This document shows, piece after piece, positions 52,735 through 63,400 of a stretch of 64,000 bases of DNA. Position 1 is the first letter of the stretch; every line of letters starts with the position of its first letter. The notes under the pieces are model-generated. The model was given only the letters and a program-made list of their open reading frames with translations, had not been told where the DNA came from and did no database searches. Source of the stretch: Bactrocera neohumeralis (lineage: Eukaryota; Arthropoda; Insecta; Diptera; Tephritidae); the NCBI RefSeq assembly GCF_024586455.1, contig NC_065922.1:2480001-2544000 (forward strand), written 5' to 3'. The position numbers and the translations under genes were made by a program.

Positions 52735-53100
52735 TTGTATACGTTTCACTTAGAAAAACAAATACAATACATTTTTAAATTTCGCTTTCTTTGTTATCTT
52801 TAATTTTTTGCATATATCGCCAGTGAATTTATATGACGATGTAATTCTTCAAGGTCTTTTTTAAAAATTTTTTTTTTATTTCAAATACAGTTCCTGCTTA
52901 ACATTAAAAGCCCAAGTTACAAATTTCTCGCTGAACTGATTTCGCCTCTTGCATCTTTAAATTTCCAATAAGCCACAAGAAAAGATAAATTGTTGCCGTC
53001 CGGACAGTCTTCAATCGAATTCCAAACTCTGCAGTGAGATGTGCTGCCATCGAAAGGAAAAGTTGTAATTCTTCTGAAAAGTTATAATTCTTCTGCTCGG
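52735..53100 (+). repeat. duplicated block E, copy 3b
   Basis: Repeats TTTCACTTAGAAAAACAA, ATACATTTTTAAATTTCG, TCTCGCTGAACTGATTTCGC, TTGCATCTTTAA and continues with TGTTGCCGTCCGGACAGTCT and ATTCTTCTGAAAAG. It therefore covers the far end of block E that copy 3a lacks. Confidence 0.75.
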
Positions 53101-53454
53101 CTTAAATTTTCGATGGGAGAAGTCGGTTACAGTAGCTACTCTCCTCATATAAAAAAATAATATCGAAGTGCATACAGCATTAAAGTGTAAAATTATTGCA
53201 GCGTTTCTAATATAAAAAGTAGACACAGCTTTCACTCCGCATATTGTTGTAAAACAGTTTAAATGAGAATTTGCTTACTCTTAAGTTGCTTAATCAAACA
53301 AAATTTTTTTTTTTGAATGATCCTCACAGGAGCACAGGTCCTACAGAAAATGTCGACACCTAATACGCTTAAGTTTTAGTCAATCGCATATTCTTTTTTC
53401 TTGGAATCTCTATTAAGTGTAATCCTGCCAGTGTTAGGCTGTACTATGGGACTC

Positions 53455-54200
53455 ATTTAGTGTTGAATATTTCGCGGTCTCTCCAGCTGATCGAAAACTT
53501 AAGTTCTCACCAGAACTTCTAATGATCAAAAGGGGTTTGTTTTGCTCTCGATAGGTTTTATACAACTAGAATTGATCAAAAATTTTAGGCGAAATAACTA
53601 GCGTAATCAGTTACTCAATATGCGAAATTGTATCGTTTCTAAAATCCAAAAACTGGGAATCTAGTAATTCTTAACTCAAAGTTTGCCAAACAACAACTCC
53701 AATTTACTTCGCAAACCAACAAGGTCACTTCAGAGGGCTTTTTGTAACTGGGCGTATTTTACAGTCACCAAAGCACACATCACATTAATCAGCTGGTAGA
53801 AGCCAAATTGCTTGGTCGGGCCAAAAAATTGCACTTATGATTTGGACTAATGCAATTTCTGCAAAATGCTCTTTGCTATTTCTGTTACAGTAACACATAC
53901 AAACATACATAAATAAACACACACTTACATAAATATGGAGATTTTGCACTTTGTGGAATATATGAACGCCCCAGTGAGACTGGACCGCCCACAGTTTCGT
54001 TTTCCACCACAAAAAGTTTTCACGTGAAATATTACAATGGAATTGTTTGCGCTGGAAAGAATGCTGATGCCAAAACATAAATTAACAAATGTGGCAAGTA
54101 GCCACGCGAGAGGCAACCGCAACATATCGAAATTTCAACTTGAGCAACTTTGACTACCCACCCATTTGTTTCACGGCTGCAGCGAACAGCCAAAATCAAA
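53455..54200 (+). repeat. duplicated block F, copy 3
   Basis: TTAGTGTTGAATATTTCGCG, AAGGTCACTTCAGAGG, CTTGGTCGGGCCAAAAAATT, GAACGCCCCAGTGAGACTGG, GGAAAGAATGCTGATGCCAA, CTTGAGCAACTTTGACTACC and GCGAACAGCCAAAATCAAAT align in order with copies 1 and 2. It shows what probably follows the gap in copy 2. Confidence 0.88.
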
Positions 54201-55459
54201 TATTTATGCCAAGTTTACGCACTCCGGTGTTGGCGGCTTCACGTATTGCATAATCGTGTGGCGGCGCCAAGGCGTATTTCCAACTAAGCTTAGCTTACTA
54301 AAGTTGTATTCGCAAATTACCAACTGCAGCCAATACTTGCAACAACCAAGCCAACTTTTTAGCTCTACTCTCCACCATTTCAAGCCATTTGAATGCGATT
54401 GGCTGGCGAATATTCGCCATAATTCGCGTTCTGTTCCCGAGTGTCGCAGTGAAGGGTTTTAGTGACTGAGTAAATCTCGATTTCGTAAAGTGAACTGTCT
54501 TTGAGTGGGCTTTTCTGCTGAAGTACATACATATGTAAATATGTGGCCACATGACCCTTTGTCATCACTAAGCAACTCTTAGCAGTACAGCCATTCCTGC
54601 CTTCCCTTTGCGCTTAAAAACTTTTGAGTTTCTGTAGTAAAGAACTTATTTGGATTGATTCAAACTCACACATAAGGGAAAATAGGCGTAGGCTTAAGTT
54701 TGGACGTTTGTCGTCGTTTATATTTTCTAAGCGCCAAAAATTTGTTTTGAAAAAACTTTATTTACTTCTCGTAGTTGAAAAGCAAATGTGCAATTAAGGA
54801 CATTTGAAAAACATAGAGAAGGAAAAATTCACCTCAGTTTGAAGAAAATGATTTTCAAAGCGCACTATATTGTAAACTATATATTTATTGTTCAATTATA
54901 TGAAATTAGGCTGATATAGAAAAGTTAACTCAATAGTAAATATGATATAATGAAGATAAAAACTTTCATTTTCACTTTGCATTTTCCTCTTCGAATTGAC
55001 ATGAATCTTATGTCATCGTTCATAATGACGACACAGTTATAATGGCAGTTGCAATAGCAACCATTATTACTGGACAAAAGTAGAAACCGCTTCAATTACA
55101 GCAAAAAAAGCCACAAAAACGACAAGTTAAATTGATGACTGCCGAGATCAATTTAAAAAGCCGTTAAATTAATTAATCGCTTTGTTTTCTTTTGCCACAT
55201 TCGCTACCGAGACTCTGTCGAAAGATTTTCACTTTTTGCTTGATTGTTTTTATTATTCTAAATTAAAGGCTATCAAATTAATTTGGGGTAATTAAATGAA
55301 TAGTTACTTCTAAATTGTGTGAAAGCTCACCTCAAAGCCATCATATGTCCAAGAACCGAATTGAACATCATGCGCTAACCGTCGATATTTCGAACCATTT
55401 TCACACTATCGATAGGATGCACGAATTTCGTTGTTGTAGCTTTATTGGTTTTGGATATA
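54201..55459. other. intronic spacer, no gene seen
   Basis: The first 250 bases (GGTGTTGGCGGCTTCACG, GGCGGCGCCAAGGCG) are GC-richer and probably correspond to sequence lost in the assembly gap of copy 2. The rest is plain AT-rich sequence. Confidence 0.45.
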
Positions 55460-55817
55460 CCCTACTGTGATCAAATTGAAAGGTGAATTTTGTCCATTTC
55501 ATCTCCTTCAAAGTAATCTTCAGCTTCAGCTTTTATATTCTCAACTGAGTCAAAACGGTGTTCTCGGAGTGGTCATGTGAATTTGCTGAATAGCCAGAAG
55601 TTACACGAAGGTAAATCAGGTGAATGCGGTGGTTGCGGCACGATAGTAGTTGAAAATGTGGCGAAGTGATCACGAATAACCAATGCAGTATGAGATGGTG
55701 CGTTATCGCACTTCTTTGTTCAATAAATTCAGACATAGTAAAAATCGAAGAATTTACTTTTAGTGCCTCACAAAACGACGCGTATCTCAAATACTAGTGA
55801 ATATTTTGACGTGAATT
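55460..55817 (-). mobile_element. internally deleted mariner derivative (copy B), 5' truncated
   Basis: The 3' end is clear: from 55460 the plus strand reads CCCTACTGTGATCAAATTGA, preceded by TA at 55458-55459. Toward the other end, similarity to copy A and to the 57.9-kb mariner continues through the start codon and part of the leader (CAAAATATTCACTAGTATTT on the minus strand). It then stops near 55817, so the 5' inverted repeat is missing. Copy B has a further deletion near its 3' end, joining SVENIKAEA directly to EDYFEGDEMD. Confidence 0.88.
55481..55736 (-). pseudogene. deleted mariner transposase, copy B
   Basis: ATG at 55736 reads MSEFIEQRS and is followed at once by the frame-shifted DNAPSHTALVIRDHF, the same join as in copy A. 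Next come TTIVPQPPHSPDLPSCNFWL, again with Asn in place of the third catalytic Asp, then a stop, PLREHRFDSVENIKAEA, and EDYFEGDEMD at the C-terminal end. Confidence 0.88.
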
Positions 55818-56244
55818 ATATATATGTACATATATTTATGTATGACAACCGCCCACATATTATCATTGTGAATATTGCTGGAGTTGCGACATTTTCAAGT
55901 ATTTCTAAGAGAGCGCCACGTAAACGGGCAACGGAGATTTCCTATTTATAAGTTCGAGCATATACAAATAGTTTGGAAATAATTAAGGAGGTGTTTCCTG
56001 CGTAATTCAATTTTTTCAGGCAGATATCCATTTTGATAATGTCTACTAAATATCAAATCTTAACCTGTTTTCAATATTATTGGCTTAGTATTTAATTTTA
56101 AAATGATATAGATATATGTAATACAATAATAAAATTTATATAAATTTATTTTACTGTGTACTCTTCCATTCTTTGTTTTTCTTATTGGTGTAGTTGGAAA
56201 ACGCCTGGAATTTGTATGACAAGTTTTTCAACACTTTTTCATTT

Positions 56245-56420
56245 GTGCTTCACTGTCGACTTGCTCATTACTTTTGCTATGCAACTCTGCTCATTAAGAA
56301 CGTTCCGCTCTATATATAAAGCCGAGAAATGACAAAAAAACAATGAACAGAAAGTTCAAAAACAGAAAGAGGAATGCAAAAAGAAGAATTTAATTTGATT
56401 TCCAGCGTCAGCCACCACAA
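56245..56420 (+). repeat. duplicated block G, copy 3
   Basis: TTTGCTATGCAACTCTGCTC, GAGAAATGACAAAAAAACAA, TTTAATTTGATTTCCAGCGT and CAGCCACCACAA correspond to 15355-15545 at an offset of about 40.9 kb. Confidence 0.78.
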
Positions 56421-57883
56421 TTCAAATGAGATTTTTATTCAGCACACATAAATTACTGCAAGCAAAACTCAGGCCGTGGAATGCCAAGAACAAAATCTCC
56501 GCGCCAACTTTCATGTAATTTATTAGCGAAAGGAAGAGAAAATGGCAACAAAAAACACACAAATGAATCCCTTTTAAATATGCGCAGTTGCACGGTAATG
56601 TCGCTTCATCTTTTTTTTTTTTTTGGTTAGGGGACACGCTTGTTTTCGCTCATGCCCCTTAGTTGATTTTTTGACTTAACTTGCATGACTTGCAACATTC
56701 AACGAAATCTGAAACATCAGCATCAACAAAAATAACATAAATGGTAACTTTGATGGCGGTGTTAGACGAAGCAACGGGTCATGTGTGTAACTTCCGAATG
56801 TGTTGAGTTTTGCAAAGTACAATTACTAAAGCTTATGGCAAGGGTTCTTTTAAACTCAACATTTTATTTCAGAATTAAGCACACACATTTACACCTTTAG
56901 AATAAAGATTACTTATATGAGACAGCTAGTAGATGGTTAAAAGCATTGCCAGGAAACGCTATCAAAAATACTTTCATTATAATGAACCCTTATTGAAATT
57001 GATGGGGAACTTTACCAAAAGAATCTTTGGTCGCGTTTTTAGTTTAGGTCTTAACACCTCATAAACCAAAATTATGTTTTCTGCTTTCAGAAGCCGACTC
57101 CTTTCTAATTTTTTTATCAGCTAACATATTTAGCACACATTTAAGCACTAACACGTTCATATACCTTTCGTTCGGATAATCTACAATTATTCAAATTTCA
57201 CGTCGTCGCAAATGATGCTTCAACAATTTGTGTTCAGGGAGTCGAAGTCTTCGCTTTGCCTCATAATGTTCCTCCCAAATGACTATAAAACACTTGTTTA
57301 TACTTCAATTAGTAAATAAGTAAATATGTATATCTATAAAATCAGTTCAATTACCAATTATGGATATATTATTGTTTTATTTGCAAGTAGTTCCTCGGCT
57401 AGTAACTTTTGAAAAATTAACAAGGTCGGAGAATTTATGAATTTAAAATGGATATTTTCATCAAAAGAATAATATGTGAGAAGCTGAGACTCTTGTGTGA
57501 AGAATATAAAATAGATGCCTGTAAGCAAAAAATTTTCTCACAAATTTGAGAAATGAATTTTTGTTTCAGTGCTAAAAAAACGTCGTAATAAGACAAATAA
57601 AGTCGGAGGACGTAAAATGAAAATAGTTAAAATATGAAATTAAAATAATTGTAATTTGAAGAAATTACTAGTATATATATGTATGTATAACAGTAAATAA
57701 AAGTTGAAAGAGGTTGTTCACCGTTATATGTGTCGCTCCACATGCGACATAAGCTATTTCATTGAAAACAACTTTAATTTCGAAATTAGAAGGAACACAT
57801 AAGTATTAGTTTTGTAAATGTTCGAAAGGCAGATGGGAAGCGATATGAGTGCGAACGTATATATATACATATACACGTATATA
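56421..57883. other. intronic spacer left of the full-length mariner
   Basis: AT-rich, with TA/CA dinucleotide tracts at 57855-57885 where the mariner inserted. No gene or repeat copy recognised. Confidence 0.5.
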
Positions 57884-57908
57884 TGTGCCCAAAAAATAAG
57901 GTGACATT
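57884..57908 (+). repeat. left terminal inverted repeat of the 57.9-kb mariner
   Basis: 25 bases starting TGTGCCCAAAAAATAAGG are the exact reverse complement of 59083-59107. The preceding dinucleotide at 57882-57883 is TA, as expected for mariner insertion. Confidence 0.96.
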
Positions 57909-58072
57909 TGAATTTAAGCTGCGCGCGTCGCAGGATTTGGAGAATTATTTTTTTTTTAGGTTGGTAGTACTGTCAGTCACATTTATGTCAAATTTCATGT
58001 CAAAATATTCATTAGTGTTTGAGATACGTGTCGTTTTGTGAGCTGCTAAAAGTGAGTTTTTCGTTTTTTGCG

Positions 58073-59058
58073 ATGTCGAAATTTGTTGAGCAAAGAATTT
58101 GCATTAAATTTTGTTTACGGAATCAATTTTCTGCTGCGGATACGTTGAGGATGGTGCAGAAAACCTTTGGTGATGAGGCTATGTCTAAAAAAAATGTTTA
58201 CAAGTGGTATAGTGAGTTCCAAGCCGGCCGTGAACGTGTCGAAGACGAAGAGCGTCCAGGGCGACCATCAGCCTCAACCGACGAAGCTCACGTTCAACAA
58301 AGCAAAGAAAGTTGGCATATCCAAAGGCTCAACCAATACTATTTTGAAGGATGTTTTGGGCCTCAAGCGCGTCAAATCTCGACTGGTACTGAAAACATTG
58401 AATTTTTTGGAAAAAAGGCATCGCGTTGAAGTGTGTGAAACGATGTTTTCCGACTACCAGGGTGTCATGAAACGCATTATAACTGGCGATGAGACTTGGA
58501 TCTATGCTTACGACCCCGAAACAACCGATCAATCGAGCGAATATCGTGCCAAAAGAGAGCCGAGACCAAAAAAATCGCACCAAAGTCACTCAAAAATCAA
58601 GGTCATGTTGACTGTTTTCTTCGATTATCGTGGTGTTGTGCATTATGAATTCCTTCCAACCGGTCAAACAGTCAACAAGGAATATTATTTGAACGTTATG
58701 CGTCGTTTGCGTAACGCTGTCCGCCTAAAAAGGCCGGAATTGTGGAAAGACAATTCTTGGTTTTTACACCACGATAATGCACCATCCCATACTGCCCTCG
58801 TAATTCGTGATCATTTCGCCAAAAACTCAACCCATATCGTTCCGCAACCACCGTATTCACCTGATCTGGCGCCGTGCGACTTCTGGCTGTTCACCAAGCT
58901 CAAAAGACCGCTGCGGGGACACCGTTTTTATACGATAGAGGAGATTCAAGCAAAGTGACTACAACCAGTGTTTCGAAGATTGGAAAATCCGTTGGCATAA
59001 GTGCATTGCATTGGAAGGGGATTACTTTGAGGGAGATGAAATGGATTTGGAAGAATAA
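58073..59058 (+). pseudogene. mariner transposase, broken by two small deletions
   Basis: The transposase starts at ATG 58073 (MSKFVEQRICIKFC), which gives the usual N-terminal helix-turn-helix with KNVYKWYSEFQAGRE and the linker ERPGRPSAS. The reading frame is lost near 58290-58310, where about 20 residues seem to be missing. It resumes in the next frame at KKVGISKGSTNTILKDVL and runs through the catalytic core: GDETWIYAYDPE (first Asp), HHDNAPSHT (second Asp) and YSPDLAPCDFWLF (third Asp, 34 residues after the second). A second deletion near 58955 produces IQAK-stop. The C-terminus QCFEDWKIRWHKCIALEGDYFEGDE then reads in the third frame to TAA at 59056-59058. All three catalytic Asp codons survive, but no full protein can be made, so this copy is non-autonomous. 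Confidence 0.95.
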
Positions 59059-59082
59059 ATAAAGAATTTTCAAAATAAATAC

Positions 59083-59107
59083 AATGTCACCTTATTTTTT
59101 GGGCACA
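59083..59107 (-). repeat. right terminal inverted repeat of the 57.9-kb mariner
   Basis: This is the exact reverse complement of 57884-57908, with no mismatch over 25 bases. The following bases are GA rather than TA. Confidence 0.96.
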
Positions 59108-59429
59108 GAATATATATATTTATATGATTAGGAAAGCTAGGTCATGCAGTTCGCAACCACAGCGAGTTATTGACAATTGATGGTTATCAACGGAAAAATG
59201 GAAGAAGGAGCACAATTAAAGCGTGCGTTTATGTGGATACAAAGCCTTGAACGTCTTAAATAAAATTTAAAATAATGCTAGAGCTTGCATGTGAAACTTT
59301 TTTGGTCCTCGGGAAGTGTTTAAGCAATTGTCACTTGGCTTGTCTATCGGTTTGCTGGGAATTGGCTAGTGGCTGAGCCGGTAAACCTAAATTTGTAGCG
59401 CCACGAAGTACTGAAGTGGCATTTTCTTC

Positions 59430-59500
59430 TAATTATACTTGCGCCAGCGTCTCAACTCAAGTCAGAATTAAATGACTACCTAAATGACTTACGCCAGCTT
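59430..59500 (+). repeat. duplicated block H, copy 3
   Basis: GCGCCAGCGTCTCAACTCAA, AATTAAATGACTACC and TAAATGACTTACGCCAGC match 17535-17586. It lies just right of the full-length mariner. Confidence 0.65.
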
Positions 59501-60289
59501 TGTGTTTTATTATCCGACCTTTGCTTGCTACTGCACTGCTTTGGCGAAATTACTATTAGCAGTTTCGCCTTTCCGTTTCATTTCCGTTACAGTGCTCATG
59601 GAAGTTTGCATTTTCAAATGCCTAACATTAGTGAATATTGTTGTGCATTCTCCATATAGAGTGTGCTTTTTCTGCGTTATTTATTTTCATTTTTTAACAT
59701 TTTCTTACTAAAAAATTTCTTTCATATTATTTTAATTAGCGCTTTTATTAGATAGCAGTCATGGCAGTGCCGACGTGAATACTCACTGAGTTGTTTGCGT
59801 TTCCAAGATAATTGCGGATGAAGCGAAGAAGCGCAAAAGATAATGCAAACTGTGGCCAGGGCTTAATATGGCCGAAATTAAAAAGTGGGAACAATTGAAG
59901 GACTCGAGGTTAGTTAATCTACTTTTTGTGAAATGACATTTGTTCGTCTTTGCTGATGAAATAAATACAATAAATACGTTGCTTCATTCTATTATGCACT
60001 TTAACATTACCTCATAAAGCTGCAGAGCTATATAAATGTGGCAAATATAATTACCAATGTGCATATAGTTGCATAATTGAAAAGTGTGCAAATAATAGTA
60101 ATTTTCATATTATAATATTTTTATACAATAAAACACATTATAATTAAATTCGGATTATAAAGTTTTTCATAAAGGGCGTATTAAAATGTAATTTGCACAT
60201 TAAACTTCTGATTAATGTATGGGAGCGTGTGATACGGGTAACACCTACTTACTTCCAAAAAAGAAGAGTGAAAGACAAACAAAACTCAC

Positions 60290-60429
60290 CACATCAATGA
60301 TTTGCATTAGCGTCAGCCCGAAGCTCAGCTGCAGTGGATCGGATTCGTTGACGACGGGTCGCTCCAGACTGTTGTAGTTGTCGAGCAGGGCGTGTAGAAG
60401 GCGTTTCTCATGCGGGCCAGCTGTGCAAA
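60290..60429 (-). CDS. nicotinic acetylcholine receptor alpha subunit (alpha5/6/7 group), early extracellular exon
   Basis: This exon encodes part of the extracellular ligand-binding domain of a pentameric acetylcholine-gated cation channel of the neuronal plasma membrane. Read on the minus strand it gives CTAGPHEKRLLHALLDNYN, then LERPVVNESDPLQLSFG, then LTLMQIIDV. That is the N-terminal helix and first strand of the insect alpha7-like subunits; NES is a potential N-glycosylation site. The acceptor is a pyrimidine tract ending TTTTACAG, and the donor is GTG|GTGAGT. The 140-bp exon starts with two bases completing a codon and ends in phase 0, as I recall for exon 2 of these genes. A second AG nine bases in (exon from 60420) is possible but has no pyrimidine tract of its own. 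DNYN, VVNESDP and LMQIIDV suggest the Drosophila alpha5/alpha7 type rather than alpha6, but I cannot settle which. No neighbouring exon was found in the window. Confidence 0.93.
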
Positions 60430-63400
60430 CTGTAAAAGAGTAAGAAATAGAGAGTTAAAATCAAAATGAAATTTTAGAAAAATGCTTGAAAAAAGATAAA
60501 ATATAATCAGTTCTTTGCATTTGGTATGGTGGAGTGGTAAAACCAGCAAAAACACAAAATGCCTTCAATGTAAATGTAAAAAAGTTAAAAGTTGCACTCC
60601 GCGCAGATAGTCTGATTTACGGAAGTGATTGTTCGGTTTCGGGTGTGTTAAGTGTTTGATTTGAGTGCCGCCCGCATTTATCAATTGTGGTGTGTCATGC
60701 TGAAGGGGAGGAGTTAAGCGCGTGCCGCGTACGTATACAACAGCACTGTACACTTTGTGAGTAAAATAAATCCGAAGGCCCACTTCAACCTCTCGGTTGC
60801 CACAATGGCGTATACGTCATTTAGGTAATTTAAAACGGGAAACCATCACAAAAAGTGGTTGAAGAAAACGCAAGACTGAGGAGGGGAATGAAGAATGACG
60901 GCAACACTAAAGTTGGAATCATCAAATTGTGATGAGCAACTAGCAGTGCGATGGGCGAACTCTCAAATAATCATGAGGGCGTCACACTGAGCCAAGGAGC
61001 AGTGTGAAGGTGAGAAAATTAGGTGCTGCGATGACTTAACGCACATTTGTTCCTGGTTGTGATGTCTTATTTGCTTTAGTTGGTGTTTTTGTAGCGGTAT
61101 TCTTCTGTCAGCGATTTGTTGCACATTTGGAGCGTTTCTTACGGTACTTAGCGGAAGCGCACCGCAAACTACGGTGTAGTGATTATACCACGCTTGCGTT
61201 ATCATTGCTATTCCTGAAGTAAACGGGTAATATAACGGGTATTTTCTACTCATTGTTGTTAGATTATTTTTACGATTGCTTTTATCACTTTTGCTCGCTT
61301 TTTTACTTTCTGTTGTCAACTGGCTCTAACCATTTCCTCATATCACTTGCTTCGCTGCAAAAGTGCGGGTGTGTGCGCCACTCGGTACGTCACATGCACC
61401 GTTGCCCGCTGTTATTGTGTTTCAAATTGAATTTGTCCGCCCCAAATACACCGTCATTGGATTTACTTTGCCAATAAGGTTAGTCCGATAACGGTGCTAT
61501 TGAAACGGAAAATCACTAACAACACATTATTTGCAGCAGAATTTCTATTTGCTCACCTGTTCGCTACTTTACCGGTCAACAAAGGACTGCAATGTGATGG
61601 CAGGAGGATATCGATTTGGAAATTTGATTTGTTCAGAAAAGTTGTCGCAGAAGATTATGTGTGTGTGTGGATGGCAGCAGTTTATAAGAGCGACTTAGGG
61701 CATTGTGTCCTTTATTGCTTTTTAAAGTGAATGTGGGAAAATTAGGGGCTTTAAAATTAGGCTAGTCTAGACAGTTATATTTTTCTTCGCTTGCGTTTAA
61801 AATTTATTTAATTACAAGGAGAAAGCATGAAAAAATCGTGTCAGCACCTAAAATTTTCGGTTGGAAAGATTAAATAAATATAGTGGTGATTGGACGGTTA
61901 TCGAGAAGAGAAGTTTTGAGAATATCGCGGTCTTACATTCAGTGTAAACTATGATATTGACTGAAATGTTTGACATTCTTATACGCTAAGAGAACTCGTT
62001 TAAGGACTATAGATGATCGATTAAGCTCATTTGAGACCAGCTCGTTGATGAATGAATGCAAAGCTTGTACTGTGACAAATTAGCAGCTGTGAATTGCATC
62101 GCATTTGTAAATCACCAAAGGAGGAGATGGATGAACTCATTTCTGTATAATCACTTTAATGATAGCGGGTGTTCACACGCTGCAGAAACCGTGAAGTAAG
62201 GGCTGCCTACTCACATTGTGAAAGTGGAAGGAAATTAGTAGAGCAAACTATTAATCGCCTAATTAAATCCAACATTGTTGTTGTTAAGGTAAAATATCTG
62301 ACAGCCGAGTCCACCGAAATTAGCTTAATGAGATAAATCTTGCTGTGAGTTAGCTACATGAAGGCAGACAGCTTTTAACTTTATGTCCAAATACCAACGG
62401 AAAAAGTGTTATCGAATTATGTGGTAGATGTGGGAGTGGTAAGTGCTATAATACTCTTTTAGCAAAAAAAATTTAGGCATCTAAAACGTTGATGTATGTA
62501 AATTTATCTGAAACCATTGGCATTATTTATTACAGTGTTAGATATATATAGACCTCAGATAAATTATTCATTAAGCAAGTTGGGGAAATACCTCAGTTTA
62601 AGAAATTAGGGTATACTATATATCTGTGAAAGTTCAGCAGCTATTTGGTAGTCTAAGAAATCTCTGGAAATTGGTTTGCTGCCTTGTGGTTTTGAAACCA
62701 AACCAAAATAAGTTCTGAGCTTGACATAAATTGCAGCAATACACTTACATTCACGAACACACAGGAGATATAAAGGATGCAATTTAAAAACAAGAGCGAA
62801 TATTTTAAAGGGAAGTCTGGTGCAAATACAACACATCTGTGTGGTCGTATGTATTTTCGAAACATTTGGAACACGCAGGTAATAAATTTGCTTCCCACAC
62901 AATCATGCACACAAATAATTACTATACATATATGTATTCAACTTCTGCTTCGTTGAATCACACCCACTCTCTCAACTCTATTTTGTCACACTTTGTTTAT
63001 GTTTCTGTCCTGGGCGGACCTCAGCGGCTGTCATTAGTCTCTGAAGCTGTGCTCTTAGTGATTTTAATTTTAGATATGCATCTTAATTGCTTGGCGTTTC
63101 GAATACGAATTGTGGCGAACTACAACCACGAAAGGTAAAGAGGCGAGATATTTAAGCAAGAAATAACAGAAGCCTCGTACGAAGTGGCCACTTTAGAGGA
63201 GCCTTTGCGCTTCTCACGACTTCTGGTGCCATACTTTTTAATGAATACAAATCGAGAAATTAAATGCCACGGCGCTGTTTGTTTCCGAAGTGTTTTCAGG
63301 TAATTTGTTTGGCCGTTTTTCTAAGCGCCATGTTAGTGGAGAAGCACACGTTGTTTGGAGAGTTTACTTTTCGTTGACGATGTGATTAATAGCCAGTGTG

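Larger units (their letters stand above)
57884..59107 (+). mobile_element. mariner-family DNA transposon, nearly full length (1224 bp)
   Basis: The element has perfect 25-bp terminal inverted repeats beginning TGTGCCCAAAAAATAAGG, about 190 bp of 5' leader, a degraded transposase, and a 3' leader with AATAAA-like A-rich sequence. The left flank has the TA expected of a mariner target site. The right flank reads GA, so one TSD copy has probably mutated. Mariners move by cut-and-paste using a DD34D transposase. The length and layout match intact family members (about 1.3 kb) minus two small coding deletions. It lies between two anchors of duplicated copy 3 (56.4 and 59.4 kb) and is missing at the equivalent place in copy 1, so it inserted after that duplication. 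Confidence 0.96.
1..60289 (-). other. large intron of the nAChR alpha gene (downstream side of the exon)
   Basis: The donor GTGAGT at 60289 opens an intron that I could not see close: no sequence matching the expected next exon (DEKNQ..., followed by the WND/WKPD region) was found on the minus strand down to base 1. If that is right, more than 60 kb of this window is one intron. It is AT-rich and full of stop codons in all frames, and it carries the transposons and duplicated blocks listed separately. The absence was judged by eye. The next exon is short in this family, so a diverged one could have been missed. Confidence 0.6.

Noticed and set aside
58329..58589. 86-codon minus-strand frame within the mariner
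   Set aside because: Antisense shadow of the transposase coding sequence.
60325..60555. 76-codon minus-strand frame across the receptor exon
   Set aside because: It is an out-of-frame reading of the receptor exon plus its upstream intron. The correct frame is the one giving GPHEKRLL.
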